This document shows positions 1 to 5,091 of a stretch of DNA of 5,873 nt, in pieces. The notes under the pieces were generated by a model. That model saw only the letters and a program-made list of their open reading frames with translations. It ran no database searches and had not been told where the DNA came from. Both the position numbers and the translations under genes were made by a program. Positions within the stretch are counted from its first letter, which is position 1; each line of letters opens with the position of its first letter. Origin of the DNA: an uncultured Saprospiraceae bacterium (lineage in GTDB: Bacteria; Bacteroidota; Bacteroidia; Chitinophagales; Saprospiraceae); NCBI GenBank assembly GCA_937942465.1, contig CALDEO010000113.1, forward strand, positions 1 through 5,873, written 5' to 3'.

Positions 1-117
1 GGTTAAATAATTAGCCAAACAACAAACTCCCAAAATGCTGAAGATCAAAATATACCTTAATCAAATAGAAAACAAGTGCTCCTCTAGTTCGTCAATTATA
101 AACTACTTCGCTTCTTA

Positions 118-148
118 TTGGTATTCGATATTATTCTCAGCATCTTTG
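118..148 (+). promoter_or_regulatory. Weak candidate Bacteroidota promoter for pth
   Basis: TTG at 118-120, a 20-base spacer, then CATCTTTG at 141-148, which differs from the Bacteroidota -7 consensus TAnnTTTG only at its first base. If it is real, transcription would begin at about 153-156, almost on the upstream ATG. The message would then be leaderless, or translation would start at the internal ATG at 213. The rest of 1-152 has early stops in all plus frames, and I see no gene or RNA in it. The TTTG match is the main support, so this is tentative. Confidence 0.3.
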
Positions 149-152
149 TGGT

Positions 153-776
153 ATGTTGACTTGGTTCAAAAATATATTTGCGAAAGAAGAAGAAGAAGAA
201 ATAGAAGATCCTATGAAGTATTTGATTGTTGGTCTCGGCAATATGCACCCCGACTATGACGGAACTAGACATAATGTTGGTTTTGAAGTAGTAGACTTAC
301 TAGCTGAAGAACTAGGTGTAACCTTTAAAAACGACCAACTTGGCGATGTTGCTATAGGAAAACACAAAGGCAGGACGCTGGTCCTACTCAAGCCTAGCAC
401 ATATATGAATCGTAGCGGAAAATCAGTACGAGCATGGATGCTAAAGAAGAAAATCCAACCAGATAACCTACTCGTTATTGTTGATGATAAAAACATCCCT
501 TTTGATAAAATCCGAATCAAAACTAAAGGTAGTGATGGTGGACACAACGGTCTGAAGGATATACATGCTGAGTTGGGTACTACCAACTATAGTAGATTGA
601 GATTTGGGATCGGTAGTGAATTTGGTAAAGGTCGACAAGTAGATTTTGTACTTGGCAAATGGGATAAAAAAGAACTAGACGAGCTGTCGTATATACTTAA
701 GCGAAGTACTGATGCGATCAAGGCATATGTGACTATAGGTGCAAAATTAACGATGGAGCAGTTTAATCGTGGATAA
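153..776 (+). CDS. pth: Peptidyl-tRNA hydrolase with N-terminal extension
   Basis: Cytosolic esterase that cleaves peptidyl-tRNA released from stalled ribosomes and so recycles tRNA. The 207-residue product has the Pth core from residue 21: LIVGLGN with N30, TRHNVGF with the catalytic H40, STYMN with M85/N86, the catalytic-position D111 in VDD, and GGHNGLK with N132. These match E. coli N10, H20, M67/N68, D93 and N114. The core is about 187 residues, a normal length. The ATG at 153 adds 20 residues (hydrophobic start, then a five-Glu run). From memory, Bacteroidota Pth proteins often carry a similar short charged leader, so I keep 153, but the ATG at 213 (MKYLIVG) is the classical start. One oddity is that the usual Pro-Gly or Ile-Gly after GLGN is Met-His here. 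The gene ends inside the 3' end of the convergent glycosyltransferase gene. Identity is firm; the start is less certain. Confidence 0.95.
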   Translation: MLTWFKNIFAKEEEEEIEDPMKYLIVGLGNMHPDYDGTRHNVGFEVVDLLAEELGVTFKNDQLGDVAIGKHKGRTLVLLKPSTYMNRSGKSVRAWMLKKKIQPDNLLVIVDDKNIPFDKIRIKTKGSDGGHNGLKDIHAELGTTNYSRLRFGIGSEFGKGRQVDFVLGKWDKKELDELSYILKRSTDAIKAYVTIGAKLTMEQFNRG

Positions 777-1791
777 GAGACTCTATCAAGGGTAATAAGC
801 TTTTATTGAGCTCTTGCTCATTCAATTTATAGAATGGTGGCAAAAGTTGGTCAGCAAGATATTCCTGCTCTGTCTGACCTGGGGTAGGTATCAATATACA
901 TTTCTTGTCAAATGCCTGTAGATCCATAACTGTTGTATAACCCGACCTAGAGATAATTATTTCACTTTGATTTATTGATTGGTTGATCTGTATAGAAGAG
1001 GCCATGTCTATCACAGATATGTTATTGCTTTCTACAGACTGTTCTAATTTACTGTGAGTACCCCTGATTAATTTCACCTTATGATCTGAGTCAGCTAGTA
1101 TAGACAATAAAGTGTTCTCTAGATGAGTCCGTCGAGGTTCTGGTCCTGAGAGTATGATACAGAGATCATATACTTTTGTGGCCGATGCATCGGAATGCAT
1201 TCTGGATAAAGTCCCAATATGTAATGCATTGCTCAGACCATCAGCACTACTCAATACTCCAGCTAAGGGTTGCTCCTTTCTATCAGGTATCCAACATTGA
1301 TCAAATCTATTGATAAGATACTTGTTGACAATACGACCGCACCATTGTACGATGGGATTAGACAGTAGGATATTGATCTGATGTATAACAATGATACTTG
1401 GTATTGATTTGTGTCGTACACCATATCTATTATCAGATATGATCACATCTATTGCGTGATCAGCAACAATTTTTTGAACTTGTCGGTGCTCTTGATATAC
1501 GGCTTTTGCGATCTTCGGAGATTGCATAATCAGACCTACTAGAAAATTTCCTTTATAGTGGACCTTATATCCTGGTAGTGCTATCGTTGATAATGTTGGA
1601 AACTCTTTTTGAAGCAACTCTAGAGCGATGCCGTCACTGGCAATGGTTATTGTATTGCCACGTTGCTGTAGCTCTCGGATAATCGGGATACAACGAGAGG
1701 CATGACCTAAGCCCCAATTAAGTGGGGCTATAAGGACATGCGCTGTTGCTTTTATTTCTCTTAGGTAAGAGAATTTATTTTGTTGTTTCAT
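763..1791 (-). CDS. MurG-like GT-B family glycosyltransferase
   Basis: Predicted 342-residue glycosyltransferase of the GT-B fold, related to the GT28/MurG and GT1 groups. It probably uses a nucleotide-sugar donor; the acceptor is unknown. Visible motifs are an N-terminal LNWGLGHASR glycine loop (residues 24-33, the MurG-like acceptor-side signature), SDNRYG at 119-124, a second-domain start around LSGPEPRRTHLE (214-225), SRSGYTTVMDL at 281-291, and PTPGQTEQEYLA at 302-313. The last two match the C-terminal donor-binding pattern (G-x-T/S-x-x-E and P-x-x-x-Q-x-x-N/E). There is no signal peptide or membrane span. An in-frame TAG lies two codons upstream of the ATG at 1791, and no other Met occurs before residue 89, so this start is well supported. 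It begins 27 bases after the rng stop and is likely cotranscribed with rng. Its 3' end overlaps pth by 14 bases. It is not MurG itself, since the length and motifs differ. The family call is good; the substrate is not known. Confidence 0.8.
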   Translation of the reverse strand: MKQQNKFSYLREIKATAHVLIAPLNWGLGHASRCIPIIRELQQRGNTITIASDGIALELLQKEFPTLSTIALPGYKVHYKGNFLVGLIMQSPKIAKAVYQEHRQVQKIVADHAIDVIISDNRYGVRHKSIPSIIVIHQINILLSNPIVQWCGRIVNKYLINRFDQCWIPDRKEQPLAGVLSSADGLSNALHIGTLSRMHSDASATKVYDLCIILSGPEPRRTHLENTLLSILADSDHKVKLIRGTHSKLEQSVESNNISVIDMASSIQINQSINQSEIIISRSGYTTVMDLQAFDKKCILIPTPGQTEQEYLADQLLPPFYKLNEQELNKSLLPLIESLIHD

Positions 1792-1810
1792 AAGCTATTG
1801 TTGCTTATGA
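1788..1810 (-). promoter_or_regulatory. Start-codon hairpin between rng and the glycosyltransferase gene
   Basis: On the minus strand TCATAAGC (1810-1803), a 7-base loop, then GCTTATGA (1795-1788) forms a perfect 8-bp stem. The downstream arm contains the ATG of the glycosyltransferase gene (1791-1789). The rng stop (1821-1819) lies 8 bases before the stem, so a ribosome finishing rng would reach the upstream arm. Translational coupling is my inference; the base pairing is directly visible. Confidence 0.5.
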
Positions 1811-1818
1811 TCTATCGA

Positions 1819-3372
1819 TCAATTAAATCTTATCTCGTCGTTGTGCTGGTCATAAAACTTAAACTCAGTCATGCGGTAGTCTTCCTCTTTTTGAAGTCTG
1901 ATCCACTTAGAGTATTTCATGTACCACTTCATCTGTAAGCTTGGCAGACCTTGTTTGAGGTATGCATGTACGAACGGATGCGTATGTAGTTTGAGTTTTT
2001 TGCTATCAGGGTGAGACTCTAGTATAAATTTCAAATCTCGCTCTATATCTTCAGTCAATAGGACCGTAGCATTGACTTTGCCGGTACCTTTACAGGTCGG
2101 GCATACTTCTGCTGTGTCTATTTTGATTTCTGGCTTAACTCTTTGTCTCGTGATCTGCATTAGACCGAATCTACTCAATGGCAGGATCGTATGTTGAGCA
2201 CGATCTCCCTTCATAAATTCTTTCATCTGACGGAAAAGCTCTGACTTATTATCAGACTTACGCATATCGATGAAATCAATAAGTATAATCCCTCCTAAGT
2301 CACGTAGTCGCAATTGTCTCGCTATCTCCTTGGCTGATTCTAGGTTGACAGATAGTGAAGCCTCTTCTTGGTCACGTCTCTGCATCTTGGGTCCACTATT
2401 GACGTCAATGACGTGCATAGCTTCTGTATGTTCTAAGACTAGGTAAGCACCACTAGACATTGTAGAAGTCTTACCGAATGATGATTTGATTTGTCTACTG
2501 ATACCGTATGTTTCAAATATGTTTTTAGTCCCTTTGTGATGCGATACAATCTTTACTTTATCCGGTGCAAAAGACTTAAGGTATTCTCTAGCCCCTTTAT
2601 AGATCGTCTCATCATTGACCACTACTCTGTTAAATGAGTCACTAAGCACATCCCTTAGGATACTTGATGTCTTATCAAGTTCACTTAGTAGTTTATCTGG
2701 AGTTTTTGTTTTTTGGAGTTCGTCGTGTATCTTCTTCCACTTATCCTCAAGCATCCTGAGCTCTTCGTGTAGATCAGCTACTTTCTTGCCTTCTGCAGCA
2801 GTTCGTAGTATTACACCAAAGTTTTTAGGTTTGATACTTTCTATCAATAGTTGTAGTCTCTTTCTTTCGTCTGCATTACTTATCTTTTTAGAGATTGCAA
2901 TCGCATCTGAGAATGGAGTCAACACTAGAAACCTACCCGGTATTGTGATTTCACAAGTCAGTCTAGGACCTTTAGTAGATATTGGTTCTTTGAGGATCTG
3001 TACTAGTAGGTGTTGTTTCTTATCTAGTACTTTATCTATTTTTCCGCCTTTATCAATATCTGGCTGTAGCTCAAAATTGATTAAGTCATGAGTTGTTTGG
3101 GCACCGGACATAGTATCTACGGTAAACTTTACCAAAGATCTCATTTGAGGGCCTAAATCAGTATAATGAAGGAATGCATCTTTTCGATGACCGATATCAA
3201 CGAATGCTGCATTTAGGCTAGGCATTTGCTTCTTGATCGATGCCAAGAAGATATCACCTACACTAAATGTGCTGCTTGTTTTTTGCCTATGCAATTCTAC
3301 AAGCTTCTGGTTTTCCAATAATGCTATTTCAACTTCTGTTTGAGTAGCATTAATGATCAATTCTTTTTCCAC
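1819..3372 (-). CDS. rng: Ribonuclease G (RNase E/G family)
   Basis: Endoribonuclease that cuts single-stranded AU-rich RNA, acting in rRNA 5' maturation and mRNA decay. The 517-residue product is close to E. coli RNase G (489) and lacks the long RNase E scaffold tail. In order: an N-terminal INAT..VEIALLE segment typical of the family, an S1 RNA-binding domain (about 36-130), the 5'-monophosphate sensor pair R190-T191 in GVILRTAAEGKK, a Lys/Glu-rich helical stretch (about 200-225), the DNase I-like catalytic part with D323 (VIDVNSG) and D366 (ILIDFIDM), and the zinc-link CPTCKGTGK with C424 and C427. All key residues are present. The start is GTG at 3372: an in-frame stop lies upstream with no ATG between, and the first internal Met is residue 50. 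The glycosyltransferase gene follows after 27 bases, and a 260-base leader separates it from the small basic gene upstream. Confidence 0.96.
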   Translation of the reverse strand: MEKELIINATQTEVEIALLENQKLVELHRQKTSSTFSVGDIFLASIKKQMPSLNAAFVDIGHRKDAFLHYTDLGPQMRSLVKFTVDTMSGAQTTHDLINFELQPDIDKGGKIDKVLDKKQHLLVQILKEPISTKGPRLTCEITIPGRFLVLTPFSDAIAISKKISNADERKRLQLLIESIKPKNFGVILRTAAEGKKVADLHEELRMLEDKWKKIHDELQKTKTPDKLLSELDKTSSILRDVLSDSFNRVVVNDETIYKGAREYLKSFAPDKVKIVSHHKGTKNIFETYGISRQIKSSFGKTSTMSSGAYLVLEHTEAMHVIDVNSGPKMQRRDQEEASLSVNLESAKEIARQLRLRDLGGIILIDFIDMRKSDNKSELFRQMKEFMKGDRAQHTILPLSRFGLMQITRQRVKPEIKIDTAEVCPTCKGTGKVNATVLLTEDIERDLKFILESHPDSKKLKLHTHPFVHAYLKQGLPSLQMKWYMKYSKWIRLQKEEDYRMTEFKFYDQHNDEIRFN

Positions 3373-3403
3373 GCTATTAGGTTTTAGCGAATATCGTGGC
3401 TAA
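3369..3403 (-). promoter_or_regulatory. Competing hairpins around the rng GTG start
   Basis: Three short perfect stems compete just before rng on the minus strand: TTAGC (3403-3399) with GCTAA (3388-3384); CGCTA (3389-3385) with TAGCG (3376-3372); and CCACG (3399-3395) with CGTGG (3373-3369). The last stem buries the GTG start (3372-3370), and the second takes in its first base. The first and second share 3385-3388, so they exclude each other. Each stem is only 5 bp, so chance is possible. E. coli rne is autoregulated through its 5' leader, which makes this position plausible, but function here is inference. Confidence 0.3.
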
Positions 3404-3571
3404 TGAATAAGTAAGTGAAATAAGTAGATCGTATATAGAAGTAGTCAGTCCTGTGGACGTACACCATAGCTCAAGTATCTAGCTAAAGACATTTGTTATC
3501 TGCTATTGTGATTATTCTTTTTGTTCTTATATGATGAGTAGTCTTAGTCGAAGATCTATTATATTTCTCAC

Positions 3572-3600
3572 CAAATAGTAGCCACAAGGAGTCAGCCAAA
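3572..3600 (-). promoter_or_regulatory. Weak candidate promoter for rng
   Basis: On the minus strand TTTG (3600-3597), a 17-base spacer, then ACTATTTG (3579-3572). The -33 element and the TTTG half of the -7 element fit the Bacteroidota consensus, but the leading TA of TAnnTTTG is missing. Transcription would start near 3565 and give a leader of about 190 bases. The -33 element lies in the loop of the 3588-3613 stem-loop. Read-through from the HU promoter is the alternative source of rng mRNA. Confidence 0.22.
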
Positions 3601-3613
3601 TACGGCCAACTCC
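3588..3613 (-). terminator. Stem-loop downstream of the small basic gene (attenuator or processing site)
   Basis: On the minus strand a 10-bp stem with two G-U wobbles (GGAGTTGGCC with GGCTGACTCC) encloses a 6-base loop, beginning 20 bases after the stop of the 31-codon gene. No T-run follows (TTGTGGC), so it is not a classical intrinsic terminator. It could stabilise the 3' end of the HU-TPR-small gene message, partly attenuate transcription into rng, or be an RNase site. The pairing is visible; the role is inferred. Confidence 0.35.
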
Positions 3614-3694
3614 CAACTCACATGGTTATAGTCTATCTATTCTTTTTCTTATGTCTATTCTTTCTAAGTCTCTTCTTTCTTTTGTGAGTTGAGA
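3611..3694 (-). repeat. 12-bp inverted repeat joining small-gene codons to its 3' flank
   Basis: On the minus strand TCTCAACTCACA (3694-3683, codons 12-16 of the 31-residue gene) can pair with TGTGAGTTGGGA (3622-3611, just after its stop) over 12 positions, 11 Watson-Crick and one G-U. The loop is 60 bases and holds the second half of the gene. The downstream arm shares 3611-3613 with the stem-loop at 3588-3613, so the two folds compete at that edge. Function is unknown. Confidence 0.5.
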
Positions 3695-3728
3695 TCTTAT
3701 GTCTTTTACGTTTTTTACCACAAGGCAT
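3633..3728 (-). CDS. 31-residue AURKAIP1/COX24-domain small basic protein
   Basis: The product begins MPCGKKRKRHKISTHKRKKR and ends in a further basic stretch (RLRKNRHKKKNR); about two thirds of its residues are Lys, Arg or His. This is the pattern I know from the tiny Bacteroidota proteins annotated as AURKAIP1/COX24 domain-containing, named after the C-terminal domain of mitochondrial ribosomal protein mS38. A role as a ribosome-bound or rRNA-binding peptide is likely but inferred. The ATG at 3728 is 12 bases after the TPR stop, so it is probably translated from the same message; the stop is TAG at 3635-3633. It is short enough to be missed by usual gene finders. Residue 3 is Cys where I would expect Ser or similar, which is a small oddity. 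Its neighbour rng also acts on rRNA, which fits a ribosome-related operon. Family membership is by pattern recognition only. Confidence 0.85.
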   Translation of the reverse strand: MPCGKKRKRHKISTHKRKKRLRKNRHKKKNR

Positions 3729-3740
3729 ACTTGTTGCTTT

Positions 3741-4529
3741 TTATTTGTTATTTAAATTACATTTTTCTCCAAATTTCGATGCGTTACTTTCATCACCTAA
3801 TTCGGTATATACTTGAGCCAACATACATGAAGTAGATCTATTATTAGGATCTATATCATAGGCTTGACCTAGTCGTTTTATTGCATTCTCCCACTGTCCA
3901 GTCTGTATACTCAATCTACCAAGCTGATTCAGCACTTTCGTGCTCTGAGGATTGGCTTCATTAAGATCCCTCAACATCAGAATACCCTGCATAGGGTTAT
4001 TCTTTGGTGGGTAATCAGTATAGCAGATCGCCATATTCAACTTATGATCTAAGTTGTCAGGGTTAAGTGATAATGCTTGCTCAAAAGCTTTTATTGCCCT
4101 TCCTGATGCAAAAGATCGATTTTTATCAACCTTTTCTGTCTTTAAACCTAGCGCATAGGTAGTACCAGCTATGGACCAACTATCTTCCGTGTTCAAGACT
4201 TTAGCAACTTCTTCGGCATAATATCCGGAAACAATTGGATATCCTGCTTGATACCACTTTGCCGAAAGCTCCTTTATTAAAGGTATTCTGAGCGAGTCTT
4301 CCTTCTGCTCTCGCAGTGCTCTTTCTGTTTCTTCCAACATAGCAACATTAGCAAGACCGATTTGTTCTTTAGCTGATCTTATGATCAACTCTGGACTTGT
4401 AGCTTCTAAGCTTATCGCTCTAGACGTTTCTAGAGTTCTTTGATCTTTATTTTTGGTGTCACAACCAAAATACAAGAACAGAAATAAGCTCAGTATAGTT
4501 ATGACTACAATTATCTGATTTCTGTTCAT
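3741..4529 (-). CDS. Membrane-anchored tetratricopeptide repeat protein
   Basis: A 262-residue protein of unknown role. Residues 5-21 form a hydrophobic segment after MNRNQ, followed by Gly-Cys at 22-23. This could be a lipoprotein signal with C23 as the lipidated residue, but Tyr at -3 is not a standard lipobox, so an N-terminal membrane anchor is equally possible. In either case the rest faces the periplasm. The C-terminal half has TPR-like helix pairs at about 144-172 (AIKAFEQALSLNPDN, a clear TPR core), about 196-230 (NQLGRLSIQTGQWENAIKRLGQAYDIDPNN) and a final partial one at 231-258. The N-terminal half is helical and Glu/Lys-rich without a recognised domain. TPRs bind partner proteins. 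It starts 11 bases after the HU stop and ends 12 bases before the small basic gene, so it is very likely cotranscribed with both. Small TPR genes next to HU recur in Bacteroidota, as far as I recall. No enzyme function is suggested. Confidence 0.82.
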   Translation of the reverse strand: MNRNQIIVVITILSLFLFLYFGCDTKNKDQRTLETSRAISLEATSPELIIRSAKEQIGLANVAMLEETERALREQKEDSLRIPLIKELSAKWYQAGYPIVSGYYAEEVAKVLNTEDSWSIAGTTYALGLKTEKVDKNRSFASGRAIKAFEQALSLNPDNLDHKLNMAICYTDYPPKNNPMQGILMLRDLNEANPQSTKVLNQLGRLSIQTGQWENAIKRLGQAYDIDPNNRSTSCMLAQVYTELGDESNASKFGEKCNLNNK

Positions 4530-4540
4530 TCTTTTAATAA

Positions 4541-4852
4541 TTATTTATCTCCTCCGTCTTCTGGAAGTGATGTTACGTTGTCTTTTACCTGATCAACAAA
4601 TATTTTAGCAGGCTTGAACGCAGGGATGTAATGCTCTGGTATTTCGATCGCTTCATTCTTTTTGATATGTCTACCAATTTTTTTAGCTCTCTTCTTAATA
4701 ACGAAAGATCCAAATCCTCTGATATAAACGTTCTCTCCAGTTGACAAACCACCCTTAACTTCTTTAAAAAACATCTCCAAAGTCACTAATACGTCCACCT
4801 TAGGGACACCAGTTTTTTCGGATATGGTAGCTACTAAATCGGCTTTTCTCAT
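4541..4852 (-). CDS. HU/IHF-family DNA-binding protein
   Basis: A 103-residue nucleoid protein that binds and bends DNA as a dimer. The start MRKADLVATISEKTGVPKVD is the usual helical dimer part, followed by the GFGSFVIKKRAKK signature (46-58) and the beta-arm and closing helix in IPEHYIPAFKPAKIFVDQV (71-89). Normal HU is about 90 residues; here an acidic tail (VTSLPEDGGDK) adds about 13. The beta-arm tip reads GRHIKKNEA rather than the RNPxTG form of E. coli HU and IHF, so the intercalating proline is missing. From memory, Bacteroidota homologues have a similar proline-free tip (RNISKN), so this is probably a lineage trait. HU and IHF-beta cannot be separated from sequence alone, so I give no symbol. 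It is first in the minus-strand operon, with a good promoter about 57-85 bases upstream. Confidence 0.93.
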   Translation of the reverse strand: MRKADLVATISEKTGVPKVDVLVTLEMFFKEVKGGLSTGENVYIRGFGSFVIKKRAKKIGRHIKKNEAIEIPEHYIPAFKPAKIFVDQVKDNVTSLPEDGGDK

Positions 4853-4908
4853 TATACATTGATTTTAAAGTAGTTATGAATATTTCATAGCTCATTTCAA
4901 AAGAGGGA

Positions 4909-4937
4909 CAAATTTCGTAATTTTTATGAGTTTCAAA
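4909..4937 (-). promoter_or_regulatory. Bacteroidota-type promoter for the HU operon
   Basis: On the minus strand TTTG (4937-4934), a 17-base spacer, then GAAATTTG (4916-4909), which matches the -7 consensus TAnnTTTG except at its first base. The likely transcription start is around 4902, giving a leader of about 50 bases before the HU ATG. It probably drives HU, the TPR gene and the small basic gene, perhaps through to rng. Confidence 0.55.
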
Positions 4938-4997
4938 AACTATTCTCACTCTTTTTTCTGACTATTTTTAATTAAATGATGAATTTAAACCGCTCTT

Positions 4998-5023
4998 AAT
5001 CAATGTAATATAATTAATTGATT
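4998..5023. repeat. 7-bp inverted repeat in the divergent promoter region
   Basis: AATCAAT (4998-5004) and ATTGATT (5017-5023) are perfect inverted arms around a 12-base AT-rich spacer. It lies between the HU and yicC promoters, so a dimeric regulator site is possible. The AT-rich setting makes chance matches common. Confidence 0.3.
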
Positions 5024-5040
5024 TTATAAACCCTTAGTTT

Positions 5041-5064
5041 AAAGGAGTTGCGGCGTATTCCTTT
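5041..5064. repeat. Inverted repeat overlapping the yicC promoter
   Basis: AAAGGA (5041-5046) and TCCTTT (5059-5064) flank a 12-base spacer. The repeat spans the -33 element and most of the spacer of the yicC promoter, the place where an operator would block RNA polymerase. The AAAGGAG part looks like a ribosome binding site but is 45 bases or more from the ATG, too far to serve as one. Operator function is inference. Confidence 0.3.
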
Positions 5065-5075
5065 CGCTATATTTG
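5047..5075 (+). promoter_or_regulatory. Bacteroidota-type promoter for yicC
   Basis: GTTG at 5047-5050 (three of four bases of TTTG), a 17-base spacer, then TATATTTG at 5068-5075, a full match to TAnnTTTG. Transcription should begin at about 5081-5083, leaving a leader of only about 10 bases before the yicC ATG. This is the best promoter in the window and strong support for the phylum call. Confidence 0.7.
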
Positions 5076-5091
5076 CACAAAATTATAGTTT

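Larger units (their letters stand above)
3373..3632 (-). other. Structured leader or intergenic stretch upstream of rng
   Basis: These 260 bases lie between the small basic gene and rng. I find no convincing gene, tRNA or mobile element. There are several small inverted repeats: 3448-3451 with 3455-3458 (GTCC/GGAC, 3-base loop), 3467-3471 with 3481-3485 (TAGCT/AGCTA), the stem-loop at 3588-3613, and the competing stems at the rng start. A 15-codon ATG frame runs from 3492 to 3445, with no supporting signal. If rng has its own transcript, much of this would be its 5' untranslated region. Confidence 0.5.

Noticed and set aside
1..152. Upstream gene end, tRNA or regulatory RNA at the left edge
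   Set aside because: All plus frames close within the first 15 bases, and no minus-strand start, tRNA-like fold or strong hairpin is visible.
35..259. Open plus-strand frame of 74 codons over the pth start
   Set aside because: Overlaps pth in another frame, has low-complexity Ser and Arg runs from the GAA repeat and no recognisable family; pth explains this DNA.
254..586. Open minus-strand frame of 110 codons inside pth
   Set aside because: Antisense shadow of conserved pth codons; Ser/Pro-rich with no known motif.
807..830. TGAGC/GCTCA stem followed by TTCAATTTAT as a pth terminator
   Set aside because: Only 5 bp, no real T-run, and it lies inside the glycosyltransferase coding region; too weak to annotate.
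2615..3091. Open plus-strand frame of 158 codons inside rng
   Set aside because: Antisense shadow of rng; the Ser/Leu-rich translation is what reversed Lys/Glu/Asp-rich codons give.
4532..4545. AATAATTATT palindrome between HU and the TPR gene
   Set aside because: Short AT-only palindrome with no loop in an AT-rich gap; expected by chance.
4547..4553. GGAGGA near the HU stop as a ribosome binding site for the TPR gene
   Set aside because: It encodes the C-terminal Gly-Gly of HU and lies about 20 bases from the TPR ATG, too far, and the other genes here show no Shine-Dalgarno use.
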